Positions 41,801 through 50,666 are shown, counted from the first letter of the stretch. The stretch is 64,000 nucleotides of DNA from Streptomyces pinistramenti (GCF_020564935.1 NZ_JAJCXB010000006.1:143376-207375); one strand, 5' to 3'. Notes: generated by a model from the sequence alone, not told the origin. A program made the numbers and translations.

Positions 41801-42586
41801 CTGCGGCTCTTCGTCGGGATCGGGGACGACTGGGGCGTGGCCGAAGCGCTCGCGGGGCGCGCCGAGGCCCGCGAGGCGCGCGGTGAGTACGCACTCGCCG
41901 CCCAGGACTACCGTGCCGCGATGGCGTACGCCGAGGATCTGGGCGCGCACGATCAGACGCTGCTGCTGCGGACCCGGTTGGCCGGGGTGCTGATCGAGGA
42001 CGGGCAGGGGGAGGCCGGGGAGCGGCTGCTGCGGGAGGTGCTGGCGCAGGCCGGGGAGCGGAACAGCGGCCGGGAGGCGGTGCCGTTCGCGCAACTGACG
42101 CTGGCCATGCGGCTGACGTCGGTGGGCCGTCTCGACGAGGCGCGGGAGCAGCTGCTGACGGTGCGGGACGCGTTCGCGCAGCGGGCTCCGGAGATGTTCC
42201 TGGGCCTGGCGGAGTCGGCGCTCGTCGCGACGGACCTGGAGGCGGGGCGGCTCGACAGGCTGCCGGAACGGCTCCGTTCGGCGCTGGCGAAGATGCAGAG
42301 CGCCCTGACCCGGATGGTCGCGCCTGATCTGCCGGTGAACCAACTGCTCACGGGTGCGCAGGTGTGGCTGGCGGTGCGGGGTGCGGACGCGGGGCGGGAC
42401 GCGGCGCGGCTGGTGGGCGCCTACGACGCGCTGCGGTCGGTCAGCCACGTGCCGCCGGGCATCGTCCGGGACAGCCGGGCGGCCGCGGAGAAGGCGGCGC
42501 GCGGGGTGCTGGGGGATGCCGCTTATGCGGATGCTCATGCCGAGGGCGGCGGCCTCTCGCTGGAAGAGGCCACCGCTCTCATCTGA
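38873..42586 (+). CDS. AfsR-like large SARP regulator (wHTH-BTAD, NB-ARC, helical C-terminus)
   Basis: A 1237-residue regulator. Residues 1-95 are an OmpR-type winged helix (VRYGILGTTQALRADG, LRALLTALALRPGR). About 95-240 form the bacterial activation domain (VDLTRFERLAADG, GRTAEALAAYEEIR). A linker at about 248-375 is rich in His, Thr and Pro with some 22 histidines. An NB-ARC/STAND ATPase follows: Walker A GPGGAGKTRLS near 427, Walker B MLLVLDNCEHV near 518, and later GLPLAIELAAARLRML. The C-terminal 600 residues are TPR-like helices. AfsR-family proteins activate promoters through 11-bp-spaced heptamer repeats, and such repeats lie before the convergent drrAB-like operon. GTG 38855 and ATG 38789 are alternative starts. 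Target genes are inferred only. Confidence 0.92.
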   Translation: MRYGILGTTQALRADGTPVALGGARLRALLTALALRPGRALPTDLLIADIWRMDPPADAPGALQALVGRLRRALGHEAVASADGGYRLCAAPEAVDLTRFERLAADGTRALADGEPARAAALLDDALALWRGPALADLPEARADAARAERRRLDAQRSRLAADLALGRADHALPALGALCQDHPLDEPLQALRLRALRDAGRTAEALAAYEEIRAGIADRLGADPGPELRALHAELLRPGPTPSGPLAHDLAAPGHDAPGHDVPASHPLAGPAPADRHRPAGPGPAACAGSGPDAAPAGDGTRHHHTRDETTDRHGHTGAHDHTAHHPTNNSTTGHSTTVHTGTGQHDAPAHGHSTTAHKETETGTGHHTPTAPTTFGTLAPGGGSFGAVPPYGNLRARLTSFVGRDSDLEALRGDLAAHRLVTLLGPGGAGKTRLSQEGAERAAAALPDAWPHGVWLAELAPVDDPQTVPETVLTVLGARETVVRGTTAEGLRAASDPTALDPLGRLAEHCADRRMLLVLDNCEHVIGAAAELAERLLAACPGVTVLATSREPLAVPGEVLRPVEPLPDPVALRLLADRGAVARPGFRVDDDPAACAEICRRLDGLPLAIELAAARLRMLSPRQLAERLDDRFRLLTSGSRTALPRQQTLRAVVDWSWDLLDAPERAVLRRLSVFAGGCDLPLADEVCAGEGVDGREIAALLGSLIDKSLVVAAPAPDGRMRYRLLETVGEYAGERLDEAGERAGAERRHLVAYRELARAADPLLRGPGQRGWLERLELEHDNLRTALRRAVAAEDEHEALCLVLSLQWFWSLRDHRADARTWSQAAAALGPNPFLPPVEPAPELYERPIDAPPPMSAEQLQEARREVRLVAMASVDSDIEALQSPRMQRDLEGVLAAYRSGMPQTCRVPGVMWFFAALLSGRIDELPGMADDAVRACREFGFEWELAFTLQFRAKIHNDRAGGLEMASRDADESLRLFVGIGDDWGVAEALAGRAEAREARGEYALAAQDYRAAMAYAEDLGAHDQTLLLRTRLAGVLIEDGQGEAGERLLREVLAQAGERNSGREAVPFAQLTLAMRLTSVGRLDEAREQLLTVRDAFAQRAPEMFLGLAESALVATDLEAGRLDRLPERLRSALAKMQSALTRMVAPDLPVNQLLTGAQVWLAVRGADAGRDAARLVGAYDALRSVSHVPPGIVRDSRAAAEKAARGVLGDAAYADAHAEGGGLSLEEATALI

Positions 42587-42626
42587 CGCGAGCCGGGCGA
42601 AGGCTGTGACTCCCGGGGGCACCCGG

Positions 42627-42675
42627 CCTCCGGGCGCGTCAGGTTCTGTGGGCGCGTCCGGGACACCCGGAGGCT
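42627..42675. terminator. Hairpin between SARP and ABC permease genes
   Basis: GCCTCCGGG pairs with CCCGGAGGC across a 31-base loop in the gap between these convergent genes. Confidence 0.5.
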
Positions 42676-42684
42676 TCCGTCGCG

Positions 42685-43515
42685 TCAGGTCTTCTTGCGG
42701 AACTTGGCGACGGCGAGCGGCATGGTCACCGCCGTGATGGCGACGGCCCAGCCGAGCGTGATCAGGGTGGGGTGGAGGACGGCGCCCTGTCCGTTGATCA
42801 GCGCGCGGGCCGCGTCGGCCAGGTTGGAGAGCGGGTTGACCTTGGTGAAGCCCTCCAGCCAGCCGGGCATCGACTGCGTCGGGGCGAAGATCGACGAGCC
42901 GAACTGCAGCGGCATCAGGACCAGCATCGCGATGCCCTGCACGGCCTGCGGGGTCTTCAGGGCCAGCCCCAGCAGGACGAAGATCCACATGAGGGCGGCG
43001 CCGAAGGCCGTGGCCAGGGCGATGGCGCCGAGGAACGGCAGGATGCCGCCCTTGACCTCCAGGCCGAGCAGGAAGCCCATGCCGAGCAGGATCGCGGTGG
43101 CGATCAGCATCCGGCCGACCTCGACGACGATCTTGGCTATCAGCACCGACGACCGGGCGATCGGCATCGTGCGGAAGCGGTCCATGACCCCCTTGCGGAA
43201 GTCCTCGTTGACGCCGGAGCCCACCGCCATGGCGATGTTCATGCCCATCATCGCCATCATGCCGGGCACCAGGTACTGGACGTACTCCTGCTGGTTGCCC
43301 TTGCCGGCGATGGCGCCGCCGAAGACGTAGACGAACAGCAGGATGAAGATGACGGGCATCAGCAGGGCGTCGAACATCGACTCCGGGTCCTGCTTGATCT
43401 GCAGGGCGTTGCGCCGTACCAGCGCGCCGATGTGCCGGAGGTTGGCCCGCAGGCCGATCCGGCCCTCGTCGGCGCGCGGCTTCGCCCGCGGTGCCGTCAT
43501 TGTCGCGGCACTCAT
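42685..43515 (-). CDS. ABC-2 transporter permease, DrrB type
   Basis: A 276-residue six-helix permease of the daunorubicin-resistance group. Typical stretches are RRNALQIKQDPESMFDALLMP before helix 1, YVQYLVPGMMAMMG, EDFRKGVMDRFRTMPIARSS, and a late GWLEGFTKVNPLSNLADAARAL. With the ATPase encoded just upstream it should form an exporter for drugs or lipids. The ATG overlaps the ATPase stop by four bases. Resistance to a self-made antibiotic is possible, but no biosynthetic cluster is in view. Confidence 0.92.
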   Translation of the reverse strand: MSAATMTAPRAKPRADEGRIGLRANLRHIGALVRRNALQIKQDPESMFDALLMPVIFILLFVYVFGGAIAGKGNQQEYVQYLVPGMMAMMGMNIAMAVGSGVNEDFRKGVMDRFRTMPIARSSVLIAKIVVEVGRMLIATAILLGMGFLLGLEVKGGILPFLGAIALATAFGAALMWIFVLLGLALKTPQAVQGIAMLVLMPLQFGSSIFAPTQSMPGWLEGFTKVNPLSNLADAARALINGQGAVLHPTLITLGWAVAITAVTMPLAVAKFRKKT

Positions 43516-44540
43516 GCCGATACCTCCGCGTCACTCTGGTCCGGATCGTCCTCGGGGGAGCCCGCTTCGGAGGTCTTCTGGCCGGTGATGGCCAGGAACA
43601 CCTCGTCCAGGCTGGGCAGATGGGTGCTGATGCCGGCGAGGGCGAAGCCGCGCTGTCCCAGGACGGCGATCACCGCGGTGAGCTGTTCGTCGCTGATGAT
43701 CGGGACGTTGGCGACCCCCTCGGCGCGGTCGGCGGTGGCGCCCGAGATGCCGTCGAGTCCGGCCTGGGCGATGGCGCCCACCATCCGGTCCAGCTCGCCG
43801 GGTTCGGTGGGACGGATCTGGAGGGTGCGGCCGCCGACCTTCGCCTTCAGCTCGTCGACCTGGCCCTCGGCGATCACGCGGCCGCGGTCGATGACCGTCA
43901 GCTCGCTCGCCAGCTGCTCGGCCTCTTCCATGTACTGGGTGGTGAGCAGCACCGTCGCGCCGTCGCGGACCATCCGCTGCACCTCGGCCCACACCTCGTT
44001 GCGGGTGCGCGGGTCGAGTCCGGTCGTCGGCTCGTCCAGGTAGAGGACGGCCGGCTGTCCGATCATGGAGGCCGCCAGGTCCAGGCGGCGGCGCATTCCG
44101 CCGGAGTACTTGGCGGCGGGCCGCTTGGCGGCTTCGGTGAGGGAGAAGCGCTCCAGCATCTCGTCCGCGCGCCGGCGGGCGTCCTTGCGGGACAGGTCGA
44201 GCAGCCGCCCGATCATGTAGAGGTTCTCCCGGCCGGAGAGCTTTTCGTCGACCGAGGCGTACTGCCCGGTCAGGCCGATGGTGCGGCGCAGCGCGCGGGG
44301 CTGGCGTACCACGTCGTAGCCGGCCACGAAGGCGCTGCCGGCGTCCGGTACGAGGAGGGTGGACAGGCAGCGGACGAGTGTCGTCTTGCCGGCGCCGTTG
44401 GGGCCGAGGACACCGAGCACGGTGCCTTCCCGCACGTCCAGGTCCACCCCGTCGACCGCTTTCACATCGCCGAAGTGCTTGACCAGACCGCGCACCTCCA
44501 CGGCGTTTCCGCCCTTGGTGGGTTTTGTCTGTTGCGTCAT
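43512..44540 (-). CDS. ABC transporter ATP-binding protein, DrrA type
   Basis: A 342-residue ATPase of the DrrA family. Walker A is GPNGAGKTTL near residue 47, the Q-loop GLTGQYASVDEKLSG, signature YSGGMRRRLDLA, Walker B AVLYLDEPTTGLD, followed by the C-terminal DrrA assembly domain (LPSLDEVFLAITG). It powers the DrrB-type permease. A -10-like CACCTT ends seven bases before ATG 44540. Three CCGACAG heptamers with 11-bp period sit just upstream of it, a layout seen at SARP-activated promoters. The AfsR-like gene lies immediately beyond the permease. Confidence 0.94.
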   Translation of the reverse strand: MTQQTKPTKGGNAVEVRGLVKHFGDVKAVDGVDLDVREGTVLGVLGPNGAGKTTLVRCLSTLLVPDAGSAFVAGYDVVRQPRALRRTIGLTGQYASVDEKLSGRENLYMIGRLLDLSRKDARRRADEMLERFSLTEAAKRPAAKYSGGMRRRLDLAASMIGQPAVLYLDEPTTGLDPRTRNEVWAEVQRMVRDGATVLLTTQYMEEAEQLASELTVIDRGRVIAEGQVDELKAKVGGRTLQIRPTEPGELDRMVGAIAQAGLDGISGATADRAEGVANVPIISDEQLTAVIAVLGQRGFALAGISTHLPSLDEVFLAITGQKTSEAGSPEDDPDQSDAEVSA

Positions 44541-44547
44541 GTCCACC

Positions 44548-44592
44548 AAGGTGCCAGTGGCCACCGACAGCGCACCGACAGCCTGCCGACAG
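44548..44592 (-). promoter_or_regulatory. Heptamer direct repeats with 11-bp spacing at the drrAB-like promoter
   Basis: CCGACAG occurs at 44564, 44575 and 44586, exactly 11 bases apart (CTGTCGG on the coding strand). The nearest copy lies ten bases upstream of the -10-like CACCTT (44548-44553, read on the minus strand). SARP proteins bind heptamer repeats of this spacing placed about eight bases before a -10. Confidence 0.6.
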
Positions 44593-44600
44593 GGCGGGCG

Positions 44601-44629
44601 CGGCTGCGGGGGACGCGCCCCCGCAGCCG
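44601..44629 (-). terminator. Terminator of panB
   Basis: A perfect 12-bp stem, CGGCTGCGGGGG with CCCCCGCAGCCG, closes on a five-base loop ten bases after the panB stop. Confidence 0.8.
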
Positions 44630-44638
44630 CCCGTGCTC

Positions 44639-45517
44639 CTAGTGGAAGGTGTGTTCCTCGGCCGGGAAGGACCCGCCGACGACCTCGTCGGCGAACTCCT
44701 TGGCCGCGCCGCCCAGGAGTTCGCGCAGGGCGAGGTACTGCTTGACGAAGCGCGGCACCCGGCCCGCGGTCAGGCCGGCCATGTCGGTCCACACCAGGAC
44801 CTGGGCGTCGCAGTCGGGTCCTGCGCCGATGCCGACGGTCGGGATGTGCAGCGAGCGGGTGACCTCCGCCGCCAGCTCGGCGGGTACGGCCTCCAGGACG
44901 ACGGAGAAGGCGCCCGCGCCCTGGACGGCCTTCGCGTCCCGCAGCAGTTGCTGTGCGGCTTCCTCGCCGCGGCCCTGCACGGGGTAGCCGCCGAAGGCGT
45001 TGACGGACTGGGGCGTGAGGCCGATGTGCGCCATCACCGGGATGCCGGCCGAGACCAGCAGCTCCACCTGGTGGGCGGAGCGTTCGCCGCCCTCCAGCTT
45101 GACGGCGCCCACGCCGGCCTCCTTGACCAGCCGGGTGGCGCTGCGCAGGGCCTGTACCGGGCCCTCCTGGTAGGCGCCGAAGGGCAGGTCGGCGACGATC
45201 AGGGCGCGTTGGGTGCCGCGGACGACGGCGGCGGACAGCAGGGTGATCTCGTCCATGGTGACGGGCACGGTGGATTCGTAGCCGAGGTGGCAGTTGCCCA
45301 TCGAGTCGCCGACGAGCAGGACGGGGATGCCGGCGTCGTCGAAGACCGAGCCGGTCATCGCGTCGTAGGCGGTGAGCATCGGCCACTTCTCGCCGCGTTC
45401 CTTGGCGGCGGCGATGTCGCGGACGGTGATGCGGCGGGAGCGGGTGCCCCCGTAGAGCGCGGTGCCGTGGCCGGCGGGCTGCGCGGCCGGCTTTCGGGCA
45501 GGCGAAAGCTGCGTCAT
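44639..45517 (-). CDS. panB: Ketopantoate hydroxymethyltransferase
   Basis: A 292-residue PanB. It adds a hydroxymethyl group from methylene-tetrahydrofolate to 2-oxoisovalerate, the first committed step to pantothenate and coenzyme A. The barrel motifs are intact: [37 protein letters not shown] with the metal-binding aspartate, [30 protein letters not shown] and [18 protein letters not shown] 35-residue N-terminal tail is typical of actinobacteria. AGGAG precedes ATG 45517. It is a single gene, ended by a strong hairpin before the drrA-like gene. Confidence 0.96.
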   Translation of the reverse strand: MTQLSPARKPAAQPAGHGTALYGGTRSRRITVRDIAAAKERGEKWPMLTAYDAMTGSVFDDAGIPVLLVGDSMGNCHLGYESTVPVTMDEITLLSAAVVRGTQRALIVADLPFGAYQEGPVQALRSATRLVKEAGVGAVKLEGGERSAHQVELLVSAGIPVMAHIGLTPQSVNAFGGYPVQGRGEEAAQQLLRDAKAVQGAGAFSVVLEAVPAELAAEVTRSLHIPTVGIGAGPDCDAQVLVWTDMAGLTAGRVPRFVKQYLALRELLGGAAKEFADEVVGGSFPAEEHTFH

Positions 45518-45625
45518 GGTGACGGCTCCTGTTCTCATCTCGAGGCGCCCTGACGGCGTCCCCGGAATCCCCTCCATGCTGGCACGCGGGGTCGCGGCGC
45601 GGAAGGCCGGCACCGGAATCCGGCG

Positions 45626-45651
45626 GTTACGGAACGGAGTCGTATCGTTAC
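45626..45651. promoter_or_regulatory. Imperfect inverted repeat before the MFS-TetR pair
   Basis: Outer arms GTTACGGAAC and GTATCGTTAC are complementary at 7 of 10 positions, ending six bases before ATG 45657. It is a candidate site for the TetR protein encoded after the exporter. Confidence 0.35.
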
Positions 45652-45656
45652 GCTCT

Positions 45657-47288
45657 ATGCTGCGCCGCATGGCCACCTCACCGCCCCGCCCGGGTGTCTC
45701 CGAAGCCGGCAGCGTCCCCGCGCACATTCACCGCCGCCGCTGGGTGATCCTGTCCGTGCTCATGCTCAGCCTGCTGATCGTGGTCCTGGACAACTCCATC
45801 CTCAACGTCGCGATGAAGACCATCGCCACCCCCGCCCCCAGCGGACTGGGCGCCACCCAGAGCGAGTTGGAGTGGGCGATCAACGCCTACACCCTGGTCT
45901 TCGCCGGGCTGCTGTTCACCGCGGGGCTGCTCGGCGACCGCGTCGGCCGCAAGAAGATGCTGCTGTTCGGCCTGGCGGCCTTCGGTGGCGGCTCCGCGCT
46001 CGCCGCGTTCGCCGCCTCGCCCGCCCAACTCATCACCTTCCGCGCCGTGATGGGCCTCGGCGGCGCCTTGGTGATGCCCGCCACCCTCGCCATCCTGATG
46101 CACGTCTTCGAGCCCGGCGAGCAGCCCAAGGCGATCGGGGTCTGGGCCGGCGGCGTGGGCCTGGCCATCGCGGTCGGGCCGATCGCCGGCGGGCTGCTCC
46201 TCGATCACTTCTGGTGGGGCTCGGTCTTCCTCATCAACGTTCCCATCGTGCTGACCGCGCTGACCGCGATGCTGTTCCTGGTCCCCGACTCCAAGGACCC
46301 CGAGCCCGGCAGGCTGGATCCGGTCGGCGTGCTGCTCTCCGTGGTCGGCCTGGTCCTGCTGGTCTACGGGATCATCAAGGGCGGCCAGCTCGCCGACTTC
46401 ACCGCCCCCGTGGTCGTCGGCACGACCCTGGGCGGCCTCGCCGTGCTCGCCGTCTTCGTGGCGCACCAGAAGCGCAGCGACCACCCGTCGATCGACATCG
46501 GCTACTTCCGCAATCCCGCCTTCTCGGCCGCCGTCACCGCCATCGCGCTGGTCTTCTTCGCGCTGATGGGCGTCACCTTCCTCTTCGTCTTCTACGTGCA
46601 GAGCGTGCGCGGCTACACGCCGCTCCAGTCGGGGCTGCTGCTCCTGCCGCTGGCCGCCGCCCAGATGATCTTCGCGCCGCGGGCCCGGCACGTCGTCGAC
46701 AGGTTCGGTGCCCGCGCGGTGTGTACCGCAGGCATGGCGGCCGTCGCCGTCACCATGGCCGGGCTGCTGCTGCTGGACGCCGGCACCCCGATCTGGGTGA
46801 TGGAAGTGCTCTTCCTCCTCCAGGGCACCGGCATGGCGCACATCACGCCGCCGGTCACCGTCTCGATCATGCAGGCCCTGCCGCGTGAGAAGGCCGGCTC
46901 GGGCTCCGCGCTCAACAACACCTTCCGGCAGGTCGGCGGCACCCTCGGCATCGCGGTACTCGGCTCGCTGCTGTCCACGACGTACCGCGACGGCATCCAG
47001 GGCGCCCTCGACGGCGTCCCCCGGCTGTCGCCCGCAGCCCGGCACGCGGCCGGTGAGTCCGTCGAGGCGACGCTCGGCCTGGCCGACCGGATGGGCACCG
47101 CCGGAGCGCCGCTGGTGGCCGCGGCGAAGGACGCCTTCGTGCACGCCATGCACGTCACCGCGTTCGGCTCGGCCTGCATCGCGCTGGCCGGCGCGGTGGT
47201 GGTCGCCGTCTTCCTGCCCGGCAGGCAGCCCGGCACCGCGCCCGCGGCCCGGCCGCAGGAGGAACCGGCGACGGAGGCCGGACGGTGA
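45657..47288 (+). CDS. DHA2 family (EmrB/QacA) MFS drug exporter
   Basis: A 543-residue exporter with 14 predicted helices. Motifs include [27 protein letters not shown] in helix 1 with the acidic [16 protein letters not shown] (motif A), and [17 protein letters not shown] (motif C region). QacA/EmrB relatives expel cationic drugs and some antibiotics; the substrate is unknown. The TetR gene starts within its stop codon (GTGA), so transporter and probable repressor form one operon. ATG 45657 is used; ATG 45669 is as likely. Confidence 0.93.
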   Translation: MLRRMATSPPRPGVSEAGSVPAHIHRRRWVILSVLMLSLLIVVLDNSILNVAMKTIATPAPSGLGATQSELEWAINAYTLVFAGLLFTAGLLGDRVGRKKMLLFGLAAFGGGSALAAFAASPAQLITFRAVMGLGGALVMPATLAILMHVFEPGEQPKAIGVWAGGVGLAIAVGPIAGGLLLDHFWWGSVFLINVPIVLTALTAMLFLVPDSKDPEPGRLDPVGVLLSVVGLVLLVYGIIKGGQLADFTAPVVVGTTLGGLAVLAVFVAHQKRSDHPSIDIGYFRNPAFSAAVTAIALVFFALMGVTFLFVFYVQSVRGYTPLQSGLLLLPLAAAQMIFAPRARHVVDRFGARAVCTAGMAAVAVTMAGLLLLDAGTPIWVMEVLFLLQGTGMAHITPPVTVSIMQALPREKAGSGSALNNTFRQVGGTLGIAVLGSLLSTTYRDGIQGALDGVPRLSPAARHAAGESVEATLGLADRMGTAGAPLVAAAKDAFVHAMHVTAFGSACIALAGAVVVAVFLPGRQPGTAPAARPQEEPATEAGR

Positions 47289-47893
47289 GCGGTCCGGCAG
47301 CAGCCGTCCCCGAACGGCGCGGCCGCCCGCGCAGCGCGGCCGCCGACCACGCCATCATCGAGGCCGTCCTGCGCCTGATCGAGGAGGGCGCCGGCATCGG
47401 TGAGCTGTCCATGGAACGCATCGCCCGCGAGGCCGGGGTCGGCAAGGCCACCGTCTACCGCCGCTGGCCGGGCAAGGACGCGCTGCTCCTCGGCGTGATC
47501 CGCTCCCTGGAGGAGGAAGCCCCCGCGCCGGGCGGCGGAACGGTGCGCGACGAACTGGTCCGGATACTGGATTCCCTCCGCAGTCGCGGCCTCGCCAAGC
47601 GCCATTCCGCCGTCCTGCGCACGGTGCTGACGCACGTCCGGGCGCAGCCCGAGGTGTGGCGCGAGTACCACGAGACGGTGGTGCGCGCCCGCCGCGAGGC
47701 GCTGTGCGCCGTACTGCGCCGCGGCATAGCCGGCGGCGACATCCGGGCCGACCGCGACGTCGACGTGCTCGCGGACCTCTTCGTCGGCCCGATGCTCTCC
47801 CGGGCCCTGCTCGACGAGGGGAAGGCGCTGCCCGACGGCCTCGCCGAGCAGATCGTCGACACCGTGCTCGACGGCGTGCGCCCGCGTCCGTGA
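47285..47893 (+). CDS. TetR/AcrR family regulator paired with the DHA2 exporter
   Basis: A 202-residue repressor. The helix-turn-helix is [23 protein letters not shown]; the C-terminal half fits the TetR_C_11-like ligand domain ([26 protein letters not shown]). The GTG start overlaps the exporter stop by four bases. This order usually means that the regulator represses the exporter and is released by a drug. The 245-base gap after it shows no gene. Confidence 0.93.
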   Translation: MSGPAAAVPERRGRPRSAAADHAIIEAVLRLIEEGAGIGELSMERIAREAGVGKATVYRRWPGKDALLLGVIRSLEEEAPAPGGGTVRDELVRILDSLRSRGLAKRHSAVLRTVLTHVRAQPEVWREYHETVVRARREALCAVLRRGIAGGDIRADRDVDVLADLFVGPMLSRALLDEGKALPDGLAEQIVDTVLDGVRPRP

Positions 47894-48138
47894 CGGGAAA
47901 CGTGACGGGGAAAGCGGGGGAAAGGGGAGAAAGGGAGCCGGGCGGCGGACCCGCGGGAAGGGCTCGCGGCCGGGGTGGAATATGCCCGTTCTGTGACACC
48001 TGGCGCCAAGGTGCCGCTTACCGGAACCCCGACCCGCCGCCCGTCCGTCTCCACTTCTAAGAAAGCGCATTACGGACCAGGGCCTAGGGTCGTGAACCAC
48101 AGGCGAGGCAGCGGAGATAAGGCAGTGAGGGCAGCGGA

Positions 48139-49158
48139 ATGGCGCAGGCATACACGACGGAGCCGGGGCAGGGCGAGGACCCTGAACGGACCGGTTCCGG
48201 AGCCGCCCGCCTGAAGAACTGGTGGCGCCCGGAAGGGATGTGGCGGCGCGGCATCATCCTCGCCGTGCTGGCGGTACTGCTCGGCCTGCTGATGTTCCTG
48301 CACGGCCGGATCCCCAACACCGTGGGAAATCTGGGCAGTCTGCTGGAGACCTTCCTGCCCTGGGTGGGGATCGCCGTCCCGCTGCTGCTGCTCCTGGCGC
48401 TGCTGCGCCGCTCGGCGACCGCGCTCATCGCGCTGCTGCTGCCGATCGTCGCCTGGGTCACCCTCTTCGGCGGGCAGCTCACCGGCAAGTCGGGCAGCGG
48501 CGGCGATCTCACCGTCGTCACCCACAACGTCGACGCCGACAACCCCGACCCGGCGGGCACCGCGAAGGACATCGTGGCGGCCGGTGCCGACGTCGTCGCC
48601 CTGGAGGAGCTGACCGCCGAGGCACTGCCCGCGTACAAGAAGGGGCTGGCCGCGGCGTACCCCTACCGTGCGGTCAAGGGGACCGTCGGGCTCTGGAGCA
48701 AGCGGCCGCTGTCCGACGCCGCCCCGGTGAACATCAAGATGGGCTGGACCCGCGCGCTGCGGGCGACGCTGACCGCGGCGGACGGCCATCAGGTCGCCGT
48801 CTACGTCGCGCACCTGCCGTCGGTGCGGGTCAAGGTCGCGGCGGGCTTCACCGCCAACCAGCGGGACCAGAGCGCCGCCGCACTGGGCCGGGCGATCTCC
48901 CACGATCCGCTGGGCAAGGCGGTGCTGCTCGGCGACCTCAACGGCACCATGAACGACAGGTCGCTGGCGCCGGTCACCTCGCAGATGCGCTCGGCCCAGG
49001 GCGCGGCGGGCGACGGCTTCGGCTTCACCTGGCCGGTCGGCTTCCCGATGGCCCGCATCGACCAGATCATGACCAGGGGCCTGGATCCGGTGGCGGCCTG
49101 GACCCTGCCGGCCACCAGCAGCGACCACCTGCCGATCGCGGCGTCGCTCAAGCTCTGA
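48139..49158 (+). CDS. Membrane-anchored endonuclease/exonuclease/phosphatase (EEP) family protein
   Basis: A 339-residue protein. Three hydrophobic helices fill residues 37-110, and the EEP catalytic domain follows outside the membrane. Its motifs are VVTHNVDADN, VVALEELTAE with the metal-binding glutamate, VYVAHLP, GDLNGTMNDRSL and the terminal TSSDHLPI with the catalytic histidine. Relatives act on phosphodiester or phosphomonoester bonds in nucleic acids, phospholipids or phosphoinositides. The extracellular position suggests lipid or scavenged DNA, but it cannot be decided. Single gene, closed by a strong hairpin. Confidence 0.88.
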   Translation: MAQAYTTEPGQGEDPERTGSGAARLKNWWRPEGMWRRGIILAVLAVLLGLLMFLHGRIPNTVGNLGSLLETFLPWVGIAVPLLLLLALLRRSATALIALLLPIVAWVTLFGGQLTGKSGSGGDLTVVTHNVDADNPDPAGTAKDIVAAGADVVALEELTAEALPAYKKGLAAAYPYRAVKGTVGLWSKRPLSDAAPVNIKMGWTRALRATLTAADGHQVAVYVAHLPSVRVKVAAGFTANQRDQSAAALGRAISHDPLGKAVLLGDLNGTMNDRSLAPVTSQMRSAQGAAGDGFGFTWPVGFPMARIDQIMTRGLDPVAAWTLPATSSDHLPIAASLKL

Positions 49159-49202
49159 GACGGGACGGGACGGGACGGGACGGCCGCGGGTGCGCGGCAG
49201 AT

Positions 49203-49237
49203 GGCGGGGCGGCAGACACGAAGTGTCCCGCCCCGCC
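49203..49237 (+). terminator. Terminator after the EEP-family gene
   Basis: GGCGGGGCGG pairs with CCGCCCCGCC and, inside it, GACAC with GTGTC around a GAA loop; two bases bulge. Between the stop and this hairpin, CGGGA is repeated four times (49161-49180). Confidence 0.75.
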
Positions 49238-49311
49238 GGTGCGCGGCCCCTCCCACCACGGGATTTCACACCTCGTTGACCTGCCGGAATACTGGGCCGG
49301 GGAGACTTTGT

Positions 49312-49331
49312 TCCGTATCAAAACTTACGGA
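49312..49331. promoter_or_regulatory. Inverted repeat upstream of an MFS exporter
   Basis: TCCGTA-N8-TACGGA with an A-rich centre lies 56 bases before ATG 49387 in an otherwise GC-rich gap. It is a plausible operator; no regulator gene is adjacent. Confidence 0.45.
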
Positions 49332-49386
49332 CCTCCTGCCTGCCCGCGTGTGACGACCCCACGCACCCGTTCCCGAAAGGTTTCTC

Positions 49387-50628
49387 ATGCCCTTGGCTCT
49401 GCTCGCACTCGCGATCTCGGCCTTCGGTATCGGCACCACGGAATTCGTGATGATGGGCCTGCTGCCCAACGTCGCGGACGACCTGGGCACCACCGTGCCC
49501 GCCGCCGGCTACCTCGTCTCCGCCTACGCACTCGGCGTCGTCATCGGCGCCCCGCTCCTGACCGCACTCGGCTCCCGCATACCCCGCAAGCGGATGCTCG
49601 TGCTGCTGATGGCGGTCTTCACGGTCGGCAACCTCGCCTCCGCACTGGCCCCCACCTTCGGCCTGCTGATCGCCGGACGGCTGCTGGCCGGGCTGCCGCA
49701 CGGCGCGTTCTTCGGCGTCGGTGCCGTGGTGGCCGCGCGCCTGGTGCGCGAGGGCCGGCAGGCCCGCGCGGTCGCCACCATGTTCCTGGGCCTGACCGTC
49801 GCCAACATCGTCGGTGTGCCCGCGGCGACCCTGCTCGGCCAGCACCTCGGCTGGCGCGCGACCTTCCTCGTCGTCGCCGCCATCGGCCTGGCCGCCATGG
49901 CCGCGCTCGCCCGCCTCGTCCCGCAGCTGCCCGCGCAGGAACGCACCGGGCTCGGCCGCGAACTGCGCGCACTCGGTGACCGCCAGGTGCTGCTCGGCCT
50001 GCTCACCACCGTCTTCGGCTTCGCCGGCGTCTTCGCCGTCTACAGCTATCTCGCCTCGACGGTGACCGAGGTGACCGGCTTCTCCGAAGGCACGGTCCCC
50101 CTCGTGCTGGCCCTCTTCGGCATCGGCATGACCCTCGGCGCACTGGCCGCGGGACCGCTGACCGACCGGGCGCTGCGCCCGACCCTGTACGGCTCGCTGG
50201 CGGCGCTCACCGTCGTCCTCGCCGCCTTCCACTTCGCCGCCGACGTGAAGTGGGCGGCCATGGTCTGCGTCGTCCTCATCGGCGCCGTCGGCTTCATGAC
50301 CACCACGCCCCTCCAGATGCTGGTCATGAACAAGGCCCAGCAGGCGCCCACCCTGGCCGCCGCCTCCAACCAGTCCGCCTTCAACCTCGCGAACGCGGGC
50401 GGCGCCTGGGTCGGCGGCCTGGCCCTGACGGCCGGCTGGGGCTGGACCTCACCGACCCTCGTCGGCGCGGTCCTGGCCGCCGCGGGACTGGCCGTCGCCG
50501 TCACCGCAGGACTGCTGGACCGCGGCGAAGGCGCCGCCGCCCACGAGACCTCCCGGATCGTGGCGCGCGGCGGGGAGAGCGCCCAGGAGACCGCGGAGAG
50601 CGCCCCGGCGGGCGGCCACACCGGCTGA
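49387..50628 (+). CDS. DHA1 family MFS exporter (AraJ/chloramphenicol-efflux type)
   Basis: A 413-residue 12-helix transporter. Helix 1 reads LALAISAFGIGTTEFVMMGLLP, diagnostic of the AraJ/CmlR group; GLPHGAFFGVGAVVAARLV and a late MNKAQQAPTLAAASNQSAFNLA are also typical. Family members export chloramphenicol, sugars or peptides. The gene starts within the hydrophobic helix, as is usual for this group. GAAAGG lies upstream. An inverted repeat in its leader suggests repression by a regulator encoded elsewhere. Convergent with nadE. Confidence 0.9.
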   Translation: MPLALLALAISAFGIGTTEFVMMGLLPNVADDLGTTVPAAGYLVSAYALGVVIGAPLLTALGSRIPRKRMLVLLMAVFTVGNLASALAPTFGLLIAGRLLAGLPHGAFFGVGAVVAARLVREGRQARAVATMFLGLTVANIVGVPAATLLGQHLGWRATFLVVAAIGLAAMAALARLVPQLPAQERTGLGRELRALGDRQVLLGLLTTVFGFAGVFAVYSYLASTVTEVTGFSEGTVPLVLALFGIGMTLGALAAGPLTDRALRPTLYGSLAALTVVLAAFHFAADVKWAAMVCVVLIGAVGFMTTTPLQMLVMNKAQQAPTLAAASNQSAFNLANAGGAWVGGLALTAGWGWTSPTLVGAVLAAAGLAVAVTAGLLDRGEGAAAHETSRIVARGGESAQETAESAPAGGHTG

Positions 50629-50666
50629 ACCGGGGGCCGGGCGGCCCGCCGGTCACCCGGCGCCGG

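Noticed and set aside
38663..43534. Antisense open frame of over 1600 codons opposite the SARP gene
   Set aside because: It is a by-product of high GC in third positions. It reads as Arg/Gly/Gln-rich low-complexity sequence, has no ribosome site, and the sense strand encodes clear domains.
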